A program made the position numbers and the translations under genes. From the NCBI GenBank assembly GCA_019359615.1, contig JAHHHA010000041.1, forward strand, positions 1-53,853: 53,853 nucleotides of DNA, in the 5' to 3' direction. Source of the stretch: Cyanosarcina radialis HA8281-LM2 (GTDB taxonomy: Bacteria > Cyanobacteriota > Cyanobacteriia > Cyanobacteriales > CCAP-1448). The stretch's first letter is position 1. Each line of letters begins with the position of its first letter. Under the pieces are notes generated by a model that saw only the letters and a list, made by a program, of their open reading frames with translations, had not been told where the DNA came from and did no database searches. Below, piece after piece: positions 1-8,809 of this stretch.

Positions 1-42
1 TCACGATCTATCGTTCTACCCATCTCCGGCTATACCGATCTG

Positions 43-133
43 CCCATCTCCCCATCTCCCCATCTCCCCATCTCCCCATCTCCCCATCTCCCCATCTCCC
101 CATCTCCCCATCTCCCCATCTCCCCATCTCCCC
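43..133. repeat. Octamer short tandem repeat (ATCTCCCC)n
   Basis: About eleven head-to-tail copies of ATCTCCCC end some 16 bases before the start codon of the ABC permease. The same octamer occurs in-frame inside the caspase-STAND-WD40 gene at 14935-14977 and, reversed, near 15720-15760. Short tandem repeats of 7-8 bases are known in filamentous cyanobacteria. Here the repeat takes the place where a Shine-Dalgarno sequence would be expected. Confidence 0.95.
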
Positions 134-149
134 TTTCCCTTTCTCAAAC

Positions 150-1367
150 ATGGATATTCTAGAAAGCGTCAAAATGGCAGGGACTACCCTGATCGCCAAT
201 AAAATGCGTAGCAGTCTGACGATCTTGGGGATCGTGATCGGTAATGCTTCGGTGATTGCGATGGTAGGACTGGGACAAGGGGCGCAAAAATTGGCATCCG
301 AGCAGTTTGAATCTCTCGGACCGAATGTGGTGTTTGTGGTTCCAGGGAGTCCTGAATCTCAGAATCGCCCGGTAATACCGCCGAAAACTTTGGTCTTGGC
401 AGATGCTGAAGCGATCGCCAAACAAGTTCCTTCAATCCAAGCTGTTGCACCTCAACTCAACAGCAGCGAACTGGTAACTTACCGCAATAAGAACACATCG
501 ACTTTAATAGTTGGGACGACACCAGAATTTCTCACGGTGCGCAGCTTTGATGTGGCTCAAGGGCGTTTTATCAACGCCAATGACGTGAAACTCAATAACC
601 GCGTAGCGGCTTTGGGAGCGGATGTTGCTAAAAAACTGCTGGGCGATCGCAACCCCATCGGCCAACAAATCCGGATTAAAAATGTCAGTTTCCGAGTAAT
701 TGGGGTGATGGCTCCTAAAGGTTCTTTCTTAGGCAGTAATAACGACGACTCGGTGTTTATTCCCGTAACTACGGCAGCTAACCGCATCGTCGGCCGCACG
801 TCCCCCTACGGTATTGATGTCACCTTCATCAACGTGACGGCTAGAAATGAAGAAAGCATTCAAGCTGCTACCTTTCAAATTACTAACTTATTGCGGCTGC
901 GGCATAAAATTACCCAAGACGATGACTTTAGCATTCAAACTCAAAAAGACATCTTACAAATCGTGGGAACAATTACGGGCGCTTTGACTTTGATGCTAGC
1001 TGCGATCGCGGCTATTTCTTTGTTAGTTGGCGGCATTGGGGTAATGAACATTATGCTAGTTTCCGTCACCGAACGCACCCAAGAAATCGGACTGAGAAAA
1101 GCGATCGGTGCGACTCAGCAAGATATCTTAATTCAATTTCTGATCGAGGCGATTATTTTAGCTACTGCTGGGGGTTTAATTGGAACTGCGATCGGTATTG
1201 GTGGCATTTCGTTGATTAGTTCGTTCACCCCCTTAAAAGCTGGAGCCTCCATCCCATCGATCGTGATGGCTGTGGGGATATCTAGTGGCATCGGGCTATT
1301 CTTTGGGGTGGTTCCCGCTCAAAGAGCCGCTAAACTCGATCCGATCGTCGCTCTCAGAAGTGCTTAG
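150..1367 (+). CDS. MacB-type ABC transporter permease (FtsX domain)
   Basis: Membrane subunit of an ABC exporter of the MacB/LolC-like class, which uses a periplasmic domain to drive substrates (drugs, lipids, peptides) outward. Visible order: one N-terminal membrane helix around residues 18-40 with the family-typical 'MRSSLTILGIVIG', a periplasmic MacB_PCD-like region to about residue 265, then three C-terminal helices (about 275-305, 325-355, 370-392) and the usual ending 'AAKLDPIVALRSA'. At 405 residues it has the normal length for a stand-alone permease without the fused ATPase of E. coli MacB. The ATPase partner would be expected upstream, outside the window. The ATG at 150 fits the family start, but no ribosome binding site precedes it, only the octamer repeat. 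The substrate is unknown. Confidence 0.9.
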   Translation: MDILESVKMAGTTLIANKMRSSLTILGIVIGNASVIAMVGLGQGAQKLASEQFESLGPNVVFVVPGSPESQNRPVIPPKTLVLADAEAIAKQVPSIQAVAPQLNSSELVTYRNKNTSTLIVGTTPEFLTVRSFDVAQGRFINANDVKLNNRVAALGADVAKKLLGDRNPIGQQIRIKNVSFRVIGVMAPKGSFLGSNNDDSVFIPVTTAANRIVGRTSPYGIDVTFINVTARNEESIQAATFQITNLLRLRHKITQDDDFSIQTQKDILQIVGTITGALTLMLAAIAAISLLVGGIGVMNIMLVSVTERTQEIGLRKAIGATQQDILIQFLIEAIILATAGGLIGTAIGIGGISLISSFTPLKAGASIPSIVMAVGISSGIGLFFGVVPAQRAAKLDPIVALRSA

Positions 1368-1419
1368 GGAACAAACAAATTTTTGAGAAGCCGTAACGCA
1401 TCTGAATTGGGGCATGGAT

Positions 1420-1494
1420 AGGGGTGCAATCCTTCAGCAAGACTTCGGCACGAGCTCAGTCGAACGCTCAGGAACAGTATTGCGCCCCTACAGC
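1420..1494. repeat. Dispersed hairpin repeat (GCGCCCCTACAG type)
   Basis: AGGGGTGCAAT (1420-1430) pairs with ATTGCGCCCCT (1479-1489) with one G-T pair. The right end, TGCGCCCCTACAG, recurs at 10733-10745 in another hairpin. It lies in the 220-base gap between the permease and the GT-C-like gene and could end permease transcription. I see nothing else in the gap. Confidence 0.6.
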
Positions 1495-1589
1495 AATTTC
1501 ATAGGTTGTATTCTTTTTTCTTGCTTGGCATGGGAACCGCTATATAATAACGCGAGCAGACAAGCTATATTTTCTCTGGCAAGCGATCG

Positions 1590-3134
1590 ATGATGTTGTT
1601 TTCTAAAAAAACCAAACCATTTGTTGATGTTTTTGAATCTTCAAAACACGGTTTTAATTATTTACCTATATTAATATTTTTTCTTTGGGGTGCAATCGGC
1701 ATTTACCGTCATGCCATGTGGCGCGATGAATTAAATGTTTGGTTAATTTCTAGAAATAGTTTTTCTATTCCCGAACTTTTCCAAAATATGGAATATGAGG
1801 GACATCCCAGCCTTTGGTATATTTGCTTGTATCTACTCAAGCAATTGGTAGACAATCCAGTAGCCATGCAAATTTTTCACTTGGCGATCGCTACTGCAAA
1901 CGTTTATATTTTTTCTAGGTATTCTCCTTTTACTAGGTGGCAAAAAACTTTATTTATTTTTGGCTACTTCCCTTTTTATGAATATTTAACCATTAGCAGA
2001 AACTATGCGATCGGCTTATTTTTTATATTGTTGTTTTGTACGTTGTTTGCCCTTAGAGAAAAAGGATATATCTTACTGGCAATCGTTCTAGCTTTAATGG
2101 CTAATACTAATGCTTACTGTCTGTTTATTTCATTGGCTTTAGGTTTGGCTTTGGTAGTCGATCGCCTGATATCAAGAAAAACAAATAATATTAAATCTGG
2201 CAATATAATTGCTAGTATTGCGATCTTTCTTACTGGAATAATTGCTGCTGTTTTAACGATCCTTCCTCCTTCAAATTCAACTTCGCAAGGAGGAACTAAT
2301 TTATGGTATTTATATTTTGATTTTACCAGGTTAACTCAAGCAATCGCGCGGATATGGAATGCCTATATCGTCGTTTTAATACCTGGTGACTCTCAGCAAT
2401 TATCTTTATTGTTTTTTTCGATTGTTAGTTTATTTCTGATAGCGTTCGTCTCTACTATATTTATCAAAAAGCCTGTCGTTTTATTCTTTTATTTATTTGC
2501 TACTTTAGAAATAGTCGTTTTTAACTACATCAAATTCTTAGGCGTTTTCAGACACTACGGGCATCATTATATAGTTTTAGTTGTCTCTTTATGGTTGTCT
2601 AGTTATTACGTCGATGTCAATTGGCTAAACCAGAGGATATTTAAAACGATCGGCAATTGGATAAAGTTTGTCGATCGCCAGAAAAAGATCGCGATCGCCA
2701 TTATATTATCTGCGCAACTAGCTGGCGGATTAGTAGCTTTTAGTCGAGACGTGCTAGTTCCCTATTCTGCGGGACGCGAAACCGCAAATTACATTAAAAG
2801 CCACGACTTAGGAGAAATGTTCGTTGTCGGCAGTCGAGATATCAACATGGCAACCATCTCCGGCTATCTCCATCGGGAACTTTATTATCCAGAGACGCAA
2901 GCAATGGGAAGTTTCACCCGATTTAACAATGAAAGAAAAGAGGTAGATGCAGATACAGTATTACAGCAAGTCAGCCAATTAGTCAGACAGAAAAATACGG
3001 ACATCCTTTTAATTCTTAACTATCGGCTAGAAAAATCGAGAGACGATATTGCTATTTCCTCGATCGCCTCTTTTGAGAACAGCGTAATTGCCAGCGAAAG
3101 ATACTATTTGTATAAAATTAAAGCAACAAACTAA
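1590..3134 (+). CDS. Polytopic membrane protein, GT-C glycosyltransferase-like
   Basis: A hydrophobic 514-residue protein with about ten predicted membrane helices and a C-terminal soluble part of about 120 residues. Just after the first helix it has 'WRDEL' (D46, E47) followed by 'GHPSLWY'. An acidic pair in the first external loop is the hallmark of GT-C fold enzymes (ArnT/PMT-like), which take sugars from polyprenyl-phosphate donors and act outside the membrane. I infer a lipid-linked sugar transferase; neither acceptor nor sugar can be read from the sequence. Two adjacent ATGs start the gene at 1590 without a strong Shine-Dalgarno. The next gene, also a large membrane protein, follows after 48 bases, so the two may form an operon. 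Base composition is AT-richer than in the flanking genes. Confidence 0.7.
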   Translation: MMLFSKKTKPFVDVFESSKHGFNYLPILIFFLWGAIGIYRHAMWRDELNVWLISRNSFSIPELFQNMEYEGHPSLWYICLYLLKQLVDNPVAMQIFHLAIATANVYIFSRYSPFTRWQKTLFIFGYFPFYEYLTISRNYAIGLFFILLFCTLFALREKGYILLAIVLALMANTNAYCLFISLALGLALVVDRLISRKTNNIKSGNIIASIAIFLTGIIAAVLTILPPSNSTSQGGTNLWYLYFDFTRLTQAIARIWNAYIVVLIPGDSQQLSLLFFSIVSLFLIAFVSTIFIKKPVVLFFYLFATLEIVVFNYIKFLGVFRHYGHHYIVLVVSLWLSSYYVDVNWLNQRIFKTIGNWIKFVDRQKKIAIAIILSAQLAGGLVAFSRDVLVPYSAGRETANYIKSHDLGEMFVVGSRDINMATISGYLHRELYYPETQAMGSFTRFNNERKEVDADTVLQQVSQLVRQKNTDILLILNYRLEKSRDDIAISSIASFENSVIASERYYLYKIKATN

Positions 3135-3143
3135 TAAATATCG

Positions 3144-3165
3144 TATAGCTGCGGTTTCAACTGCC
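3144..3165. repeat. Dispersed hairpin GCGGTT-TC-AACYGC, copy 1
   Basis: The core GCTGCGGTTTCAACTGCC lies between the GT-C-like and DUF2079 genes. Closely matching copies, with AACCGCC, occur at 28625-28648 and 46267-46288. Each can form a short hairpin with GCGGTT pairing AACCGC over a TC loop. Confidence 0.7.
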
Positions 3166-3182
3166 AAGGTGAAGTAATCTTT

Positions 3183-4811
3183 GTGGTTATTTACAAAATG
3201 AATATGAAGCTCAAAAAACTTGACATAGACCGCGCCGTAATTGTAGCAGCAATTATATTTTTCAGTGTCGAGTTAATTCTCGTCCTGCACCGACATTTTA
3301 GCTATTATCCTTCCTACTCTTCTTTTGACCAAGGCATTTTCAATCAAGTTTTTTGGAATAGCCTTCACGGGAACTTCTTTCAAGGATCTCTTTCCTCGAC
3401 TCGATCGATCTCCGAATCGATACCGCAGGTTGATTACCATCGCTTGGGACAGCATTTTACACCGGCCCTGCTATTGTGGTTGCCAATTTATGCCATCTGG
3501 CCGACAGCAGCTACTTTACTGACTTTAAATGTCACCCTGATAACCGCAGCCGGAGTAGTTTTATATGTATTAGCCCGCCAACGCCTCAACCCTCAACTGT
3601 CGGCGTTAATTGCCATGAGTTTTTATGGCACGAAAGCAGTTATCGGTCCGACACTAGGAAATTTTCAAGATTTATGCCAGTTGCCCCTGTTTGTTTTTGG
3701 ACTGTTTTTAGCCCTAGAACGGCGTTCTTGGGGATGGTTTTGGCTACTAGCAGGATTAATTCTAGCAGTGCGAGAAGATGCTGGAATCGTGCTTTTTAGT
3801 ATCGGATTTTATCTCATCGCTAGCAAGCGTCACCCGTGGATCGGTTTAGTAGTTTGCCTCGTGAGTTTTAGTTATGCGATCGCGATTACCAGTAAAGTGA
3901 TGCCATTATTTTCTCAGGATGTTCCCCAACGGTTTCTGATCGATCAGTTCGGGCACTTTGTAGAAGGCGATAAAACATCGAGTTTAGAGGTACTTTTAGC
4001 CCTAGCCAGCAAACCCTGGCTGCTTTTGCACGAAATCTTTAACCCTTTGGGTAGAACGATTCAATATATTCTCGATCGTAGCTTTCCCCTAGCATTTATC
4101 CCCTTGATTTCTCCTTCGACGTGGGCGCTAGATGCAGCGCCGCTACTGGTACTGTTGCTGCGAGATGACCCTTGGGCGCTGTCGATGAATATGCGTTTTG
4201 CCTTAACGGTAGTACCAGGGCTGTTTTATGGTGCAATTATTTGGTGGCATCACCATCCTGGAGCCTTTAAGCTGAAATTGCGTCGTTTTTGGGCATTTTG
4301 TATCAGTGCGTCTGTCTTTTTCGCCTTACTTTCTAATCCTCACCGTGCCTTATCTTTTATTATTCCTGATTCTTTTAGCCCTTGGGTGTATGCTTCCCCA
4401 GTTCAGCAGTGGGAACGCGCTCAAATTATTAATTCATTTTTGGCACGAATTCCCAACGATGCTAGCGTATCGGCAACCACATACATGATTCCCCATCTAT
4501 CCAGCCGTAGGGCAATACTAGGATTTCCATCGTTAGAGTTAGTTAACGATGCCAAAGAAAAGATCTCTGTCGATTATATTGCGGCCGATTTAGGACAATT
4601 ACAACAATATCAAGTAGCATTTAAAGACGATCGCGATCGTCTGAAAACAATGGTTCCTATTATTGATGAGTTAGTGGCACAAAATCGTTATGGGTTAGTA
4701 GACTGTCAAGATGGGGTAATTTTGATGCGTCGAGGGGTGGCTGACGATCGCATTTCTTTAGCCGCGTGGCAAAGTTTTCGGCAAGAAGTGCAGCCAATTT
4801 TGACTCCATGA
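3183..4811 (+). CDS. DUF2079 family membrane protein
   Basis: A 542-residue polytopic membrane protein that I recognise as DUF2079 from its N-terminal motif: after the first helix comes 'SFDQGIFNQVFWNSLHG', then 'HRLGQHFTPALLLWLPIYA' leading into the second helix. About ten helices follow, then a soluble tail from roughly residue 410. DUF2079 proteins are predicted polytopic proteins distantly related to GT-C glycosyltransferases; no reaction is established. A GTG start at 3183 is used here; ATGs at 3198 and 3204 are also possible and would give a more usual start. It lies 48 bases after the GT-C-like gene on the same strand, and a joint role in surface glycans is an inference. It converges on the minus-strand genes that follow. 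Confidence 0.85.
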   Translation: MVIYKMNMKLKKLDIDRAVIVAAIIFFSVELILVLHRHFSYYPSYSSFDQGIFNQVFWNSLHGNFFQGSLSSTRSISESIPQVDYHRLGQHFTPALLLWLPIYAIWPTAATLLTLNVTLITAAGVVLYVLARQRLNPQLSALIAMSFYGTKAVIGPTLGNFQDLCQLPLFVFGLFLALERRSWGWFWLLAGLILAVREDAGIVLFSIGFYLIASKRHPWIGLVVCLVSFSYAIAITSKVMPLFSQDVPQRFLIDQFGHFVEGDKTSSLEVLLALASKPWLLLHEIFNPLGRTIQYILDRSFPLAFIPLISPSTWALDAAPLLVLLLRDDPWALSMNMRFALTVVPGLFYGAIIWWHHHPGAFKLKLRRFWAFCISASVFFALLSNPHRALSFIIPDSFSPWVYASPVQQWERAQIINSFLARIPNDASVSATTYMIPHLSSRRAILGFPSLELVNDAKEKISVDYIAADLGQLQQYQVAFKDDRDRLKTMVPIIDELVAQNRYGLVDCQDGVILMRRGVADDRISLAAWQSFRQEVQPILTP

Positions 4812-4835
4812 CTGCGGCCAGGGTCTTTTGCCTAG

Positions 4836-4952
4836 TTACGTCGTCTGGCACTCAATCTGCTCGCTCAAGAGCCAGCTACCAAAGATAGGATGACGCTTAT
4901 CTGGCTCAGGTTCTTGCTCAAGCGTGATGCGTTCGCCCTGGATATCCTGCAT
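4836..4952 (-). CDS. Possible 38-residue ORF or gene remnant
   Basis: An ATG six bases beyond the stop of the glycine-zipper gene opens a 38-codon frame. Its hydrophilic product contains 'EPEPDKRHPIFGSWLL'. A 'HPxFGS' segment after charged residues recalls the C-terminal half of small cyanobacterial antitoxin-like proteins (DUF2281 type), so this may be a remnant of one. No Shine-Dalgarno is visible. The call rests only on length and composition. Confidence 0.25.
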   Translation of the reverse strand: MQDIQGERITLEQEPEPDKRHPIFGSWLLSEQIECQTT

Positions 4953-4958
4953 ACCCTT

Positions 4959-5471
4959 TTAAGATTGGGGAAATTCGATGTAGCCTTGAAAATTTTCTGG
5001 TTCAAACTGACGTAATATCGGGATCGCTCGATCGGTTAGCTCTTCGCTACCATTGACCACCACTATATATTTACCAGCATCCAAATAGTGGCGATAGGGT
5101 AAAGCATCACCGCTGCCGACTGTTAAACCAACGCCAGTAACAACAAAGATGGCTCCTAAAATTCCTGCTATGGCTCCCAGCAGTCCGCCCAAGAAGTGAT
5201 TACCTAAACTACTAACTGAGAGTATTTCGATTCTCGTGAGAACGTTAAAAAGATAACCAGCAATAAATCCAAAGGGAATTAACCAATAAATTAGTTTAAT
5301 TAATCGTTGTTTTGCTGGTTTGCTTGGTTCGATCGAACCATATTCATCTGCACTTTTATAGCCTTTGCCGATAATCTCAACTCGATCGCTTGTTATCCCG
5401 CCTTCGAGCAAGGCAGTGTAAGCAGCTTCGGCTCGATCCCGATCGGCTAAAACCGCAACTAGGTAATTCAT
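4959..5471 (-). CDS. Glycine-zipper membrane protein, stress-type (unknown function)
   Basis: A 170-residue protein with three parts: an N-terminal soluble domain (residues 1-50, 'YLVAVLADRDRAEAAYTALLEGG') resembling the fold of general-stress 17M/YflT-like domains; two membrane helices (about 57-75 and 85-115), the second rich in small residues ('GGLLGAIAGILGAIFVVTG'); and a C-terminal soluble segment ending 'GYIEFPQS'. A Gly/Ala-rich helix pair suggests oligomerisation in the membrane. I do not know a function. It is transcribed in the same direction as the lipoprotein gene upstream (about 100-base gap), at the edge of a run of small envelope and stress proteins. Confidence 0.75.
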   Translation of the reverse strand: MNYLVAVLADRDRAEAAYTALLEGGITSDRVEIIGKGYKSADEYGSIEPSKPAKQRLIKLIYWLIPFGFIAGYLFNVLTRIEILSVSSLGNHFLGGLLGAIAGILGAIFVVTGVGLTVGSGDALPYRHYLDAGKYIVVVNGSEELTDRAIPILRQFEPENFQGYIEFPQS

Positions 5472-5568
5472 AGTTTTACTAAATTAATTTACTAAAAAGA
5501 GGGGAGGCAGAAAAAGCGATCGCCTTTTACACCTCTACCCCTCTTCCCTCCTCACAAATGGAAAATTT

Positions 5569-6147
5569 TTATCTTCTGGATACTGACTCTGACGGCAAGT
5601 TAGTGCTATCGCCCAAAGTTTTAACCGGATCTGTCAAAAAGCCAGAAGCGTCCTTAAAAGTTTCGCCTGCTCTTTTCAAGACATTACTATCTGGATAACT
5701 GCGTTCGACGCGGCTATTAACTGAAGTCTGAGGTAAAGCCGGGTCTAAAGTAGGAGGCCCGATAAACTTCTGCTTAATTTTAGGATCGGCAGGTCGATAG
5801 CTAGGATTGTTTCCTGGATACAGCACTCTAGAGTTATTGCTTTCAAAGTCTCTATCGGCGATCGATTTATTCAAAGAGTAATATCCACTAGCTTGCTTGC
5901 CAGACGAACGATTGGCCGAACTCTTGACCTGGCGATCGGTAGACATTTGGTAATCGGTGTAGCCGTCGCCACCGCCTTTATGAGGATTATTTTGCCCTCC
6001 CATTTGTACGGGTGGGTTCTGGGGACGCGCACCCAAGCTATCGCCAGAATTACAAGCAGAAGCGAACAACAAAATTGCTCCTAGTAAAACCGCAGTCAGA
6101 AACTTGCCAGGTTGCCATTTTTTAAGAACAGCTATTATCCTTTTCAT
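5569..6147 (-). CDS. Cyanobacterial lipoprotein of unknown function
   Basis: A 192-residue protein with an N-terminal signal: basic start, hydrophobic 'FLTAVLLGAILLFA', then 'ASAC' with the cysteine at about residue 32 as the lipid-modified site. The mature part is hydrophilic, with the conserved-looking opening 'GARPQNPPVQMGGQNNPHK' followed by low-complexity Ser/Asp/Pro-rich sequence. It resembles small cyanobacterial lipoproteins often labelled low-temperature-induced (possibly DUF6658), but I am not certain of that family. It should sit on the outer face of the plasma or thylakoid membrane. Its 5' region faces the 600-base gap shared with the divergent small genes. Confidence 0.75.
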   Translation of the reverse strand: MKRIIAVLKKWQPGKFLTAVLLGAILLFASACNSGDSLGARPQNPPVQMGGQNNPHKGGGDGYTDYQMSTDRQVKSSANRSSGKQASGYYSLNKSIADRDFESNNSRVLYPGNNPSYRPADPKIKQKFIGPPTLDPALPQTSVNSRVERSYPDSNVLKRAGETFKDASGFLTDPVKTLGDSTNLPSESVSRR

Positions 6148-6755
6148 CAGCTTTCCCTTAAATCTTAAGATGGGATAAGAGCAGCTACAAATTAAAATTT
6201 ATTTGCTAGCGTTGCCCTCTCTGCTTTCAGGATACAGATCTCAACTATCGGCACTCTCTAGCATAGGTTAGATTTATCCATCCATCTCAAGAGAATCTCT
6301 ATATTCATTAAGGATTAGGAAAAAAGGATCGGGAGGCGATCGCATCAGTCTTTAGTTTGGTTTAAAACTCTAAGCTGGCTAACTCCGGTATAGATACTTA
6401 CAGAACTTTCGAGAATTGCAGATAAATATTAACTTCGATATAGGCCAAGCATTTGGCAAATAAATTCGATTTTAACCGTCGAGCGCTCAAACGCTAAGTA
6501 AAAAGTGCAGGTTAATCCAATATCTATAATTCTGAATCTCTCTATTGCGATCCAATGGATATACCTAAAAGATCGTAAAATTTAATCTAAAGAAAGATTG
6601 ACAAAAGGTTAATTATCGCTATCGTAGAGTCAAACTTATTTAATAGTTCTTTTGTTAATCGCTTGACGCAGTTAATGAAAGAACTATGGATAGTTTGCGG
6701 TCGCTTTTATGAAGTTCGATCGAATTATTTACCCCGCCTAAATAGGAGGTTGATT
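6148..6755. promoter_or_regulatory. 600-base divergent intergenic region with one candidate promoter
   Basis: This gap separates the lipoprotein (minus) from the 87-residue gene (plus), so it should hold two promoters. The best plus-strand candidate is TTGACA at 6598-6603, a 16-base spacer and TATCGT at 6620-6625, which matches a sigma-70 -10 element only moderately. It gives a leader of about 120 bases. Apart from one HIP1 site I see no hairpin or repeat of note. Confidence 0.3.
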
Positions 6756-7019
6756 ATGACTGGACAAATGTGTTGGTTGCCTGGATTTGGTAGAGATGGC
6801 AATTTGATATTGCACCTTAGAGAACATTCTCAAGGGCGATGGCAACCCTATACGTTCTATTCCCAATATGCAGTTCCCGACTACCAGATACCTGGAGGTT
6901 CAAAAGGTTGGGCTACTGCCCAGAAATTAATGCGGGCGGGATGGAAGTTAATACCCACAGAGCCAGAAAGAAACAGGTTTACCTCTGAATTAGCGGTTGC
7001 AGCCGCCGCTAAACGATAA
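6756..7019 (+). CDS. Small conserved-type protein of unknown function, 87 aa
   Basis: The reading frame is open from 6663, but the real start is almost certainly the ATG at 6756, because an excellent Shine-Dalgarno (AGGAGGT, 6744-6750) sits five bases ahead of it. The product is small, soluble and aromatic-rich ('GQMCWLPGFGRDGNLILHL', 'PYTFYSQYAVPDYQIPGG'), with a basic C-terminal helix ending 'AVAAAAKR'. I recognise no domain. Such a strong ribosome binding site suggests high expression. The next small gene starts 40 bases downstream, so the two may be cotranscribed. Confidence 0.7.
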   Translation: MTGQMCWLPGFGRDGNLILHLREHSQGRWQPYTFYSQYAVPDYQIPGGSKGWATAQKLMRAGWKLIPTEPERNRFTSELAVAAAAKR

Positions 7020-7059
7020 ATTTGCCGACTACCAACAATACCTCAATCCAGGTAAGCAA

Positions 7060-7341
7060 ATGAATAATTCTTCTCTACACCCAGACTCAAACCCTTCATT
7101 AAAAACCGAGCGGTTTTTTATGAGATTAAAAATGGGCATTTGGTCTTTAGGAGTCGCTACCTGGTTAATAGGTATTAGCGAACGATTTATGGCAGCTTTC
7201 TCAGACCGTCACTTATCAGCGATCGGTCTGATTCAACTAGTAACAACTTTTGGCTTTTTTGTCGGTTGGTTATTTTTGAAACCTGCCAATAACATTTTCA
7301 AGTGGTACTACCCCAATCGCCCAAGCCCACCAACTAAGTAA
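7060..7341 (+). CDS. Small two-helix membrane protein, 93 aa
   Basis: The ATG at 7060 is chosen because the longer open frame (from 6997) overlaps the upstream gene and encodes nothing hydrophobic there. The protein has a polar N-terminus, then two membrane helices: 'GIWSLGVATWLIGISERFMAAF' and, after a short loop, 'LIQLVTTFGFFVGWLFL'. It ends in a basic Pro-rich tail. No family is recognised. It probably sits in an operon with the 87-residue gene 40 bases upstream; the ribosome binding site (AGGTAAG) is weak. Confidence 0.6.
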   Translation: MNNSSLHPDSNPSLKTERFFMRLKMGIWSLGVATWLIGISERFMAAFSDRHLSAIGLIQLVTTFGFFVGWLFLKPANNIFKWYYPNRPSPPTK

Positions 7342-7481
7342 ATAGGATGAGGTCGAGAGAACGTCAAGGAACCCCTATTTTAGGCGTGTCAGACAGCATC
7401 ATTCTAGATGCCAGATTGATTACAGCGATCGCGATCGTCCTTCCTCCTGACGCGTCAAGCTTAAAGTAGGGCAATAACCAT

Positions 7482-7520
7482 AGGTTGGGTTGACGTTAGG
7501 AAACCCAACTAACCCAACCT
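7482..7520. repeat. Inverted repeat between convergent genes (AGGTTGGGTT)
   Basis: AGGTTGGGTT (7482-7491) pairs perfectly with AACCCAACCT (7511-7520); a second AACCCAACT lies in the loop at 7502-7510. It sits between the ends of convergent genes (7341 plus, 7541 minus) and resembles the common cyanobacterial 'GGTTGGGTTGACG' palindromic repeat. It may stop transcription from both sides. The rest of the gap (7342-7481) shows only HIP1 sites. Confidence 0.65.
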
Positions 7521-7540
7521 TAAAGCCTCTGGTTCCACTT

Positions 7541-8278
7541 TTAAGGCACAGGGCTTGCAGTCACCGCTGGTGCTGGCGAAGTCACGCTCTCGCTAGGCGA
7601 GGTCGTACCTTGTTGGTTTTCTACGTTCGATTCAGAACCATTTCCAGTCGTGCCTTGAGGTGCGGGTTGAGGACTGTTGAGGTCAGAAGCAGGTGACTCA
7701 ACTGGAGCAGCAGGAGACGCTGAAGGTGGAGCTTGAGGTGTTGGTTGAGTAACGTTAACGTTGACATCAGGGGCCTGCTCTTGGGGAGGATTGGCCGGGG
7801 CCGGAACCACTTCCCGCGTGCGATCCGTGTTCGTTCTCTCAATAACAGTCCTTTCTCGATTGTTGTTAGTTGAAGCCGGAGGATTAGGCGCTTGAGGAAC
7901 TACAATCGTGGTTCTAGTAGAAGGTTGAGCCGGAACCGGAACCGGAACGAGTTCTCGTTCTCGCGGCGCGTTCTGCTGGTTACTGGGCGCTGCTGGAGAT
8001 GACTGAGGTACAACAATTGTAGTCGGTCTTCTATCTCTAGCCCATAAGAAATAAGCACCCACTCCCAAGCCTACAAGAGCGAGTAATAAGATACCCAACA
8101 GCAATCCATTATTAGCTCTTTCTTCCTCTACTTCGCGAACCATTAGATCTCGATCGGTTTGTTCGGAAATTCGACCGTCAACATAGCCCTCTTCATAATT
8201 AACCTCATCAGGATCTACTCTTCTGGTAGTCAGGGGACGCTCGGTAGAATCGTTATTACGGGGATTAAAATTAGTCAT
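7541..8278 (-). CDS. Single-pass membrane protein with long Pro/Thr-rich tail
   Basis: A 245-residue protein. Residues 1-55 are acidic and cytoplasmic ('DPDEVNYEEGYVDGRISEQTDRD'). One membrane helix follows ('GLLLGILLLALVGLGVGAYFLW'), then about 165 residues of low-complexity Pro, Ala, Ser, Thr and Asn, with the motif 'TTIVVPQ' appearing twice (after the helix and again about 50 residues on). This looks like an envelope protein with a flexible periplasmic or wall-spanning tail. No catalytic domain is present. The gene stands alone, with a 330-base gap ahead of it. Confidence 0.75.
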   Translation of the reverse strand: MTNFNPRNNDSTERPLTTRRVDPDEVNYEEGYVDGRISEQTDRDLMVREVEEERANNGLLLGILLLALVGLGVGAYFLWARDRRPTTIVVPQSSPAAPSNQQNAPRERELVPVPVPAQPSTRTTIVVPQAPNPPASTNNNRERTVIERTNTDRTREVVPAPANPPQEQAPDVNVNVTQPTPQAPPSASPAAPVESPASDLNSPQPAPQGTTGNGSESNVENQQGTTSPSESVTSPAPAVTASPVP

Positions 8279-8608
8279 GTTAGTTTGTCACACCTGCGAT
8301 AAAAAACATAGAATTAGAACAACTAGCGAATCATTTAGACTGGCGATCGCTCCTATTCTAAAAGTTAAATTAACCAGTTTTTAGCACCAGATCGTTCTGT
8401 CAATAGAATTAAATCCTACCTCTCCCCAAGGGCTAATTTTGCTCTCCATTATCTCTCCTTAAAGATGTAGGGCAGCGGCTATTAAATAGCACACTTCCGA
8501 AAGATGCGCGTCATTACGGATTCTAAGTAGTCTAAAACATAGGCGGTTGACGAAATAGTTTAACGCTCGACTCAGCCGATTTAATTAGATATCAGAGGAA
8601 GAAAAGAT
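8279..8608. other. 330-base divergent intergenic region
   Basis: Separates the Pro-rich membrane protein (minus) from csbD-like (plus) and must hold promoters for both. A TTGACG lies at 8547-8552, but no convincing -10 element follows at the right distance. No repeat or strong hairpin is seen. Confidence 0.4.
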
Positions 8609-8791
8609 ATGAGCGCAGAAGATAGAGCCAAAGCTACTGCCAAGAATATTGAAGGCAAAGCTCAAGAAGCATGGGGTAATGTAACTGGAGATCCTGAAGA
8701 TAAAGCTGAAGGCAAAGCAAAACAAGGTGAAGCTCAAGTTCGTCATGGCGTTGAAGATGTTAAAGATGATGTAAAAAAAGCCATGGACTAG
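8609..8791 (+). CDS. CsbD-like stress-response protein
   Basis: A 60-residue, highly charged, helical protein of the CsbD family: 'KNIEGKAQEAWGNVTGDPEDKAEGKAKQ' is the family signature, followed by 'GEAQVRHGVEDVKDDVKK'. CsbD proteins are small, abundant proteins induced by general, osmotic or oxidative stress; their molecular role is unknown. Length is normal. The start is supported by GAGGAAG about ten bases upstream of the ATG. A hairpin terminator follows 19 bases after the stop, so it is probably transcribed mostly on its own. Confidence 0.93.
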   Translation: MSAEDRAKATAKNIEGKAQEAWGNVTGDPEDKAEGKAKQGEAQVRHGVEDVKDDVKKAMD

Positions 8792-8809
8792 ATTTTCCTA
8801 GTTAGAAGA

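Noticed and set aside
1590-4811. The two membrane proteins as subunits of a transporter.
   Set aside because: The acidic pair in the first external loop and the DUF2079 signature fit GT-C-like proteins better than transporters.
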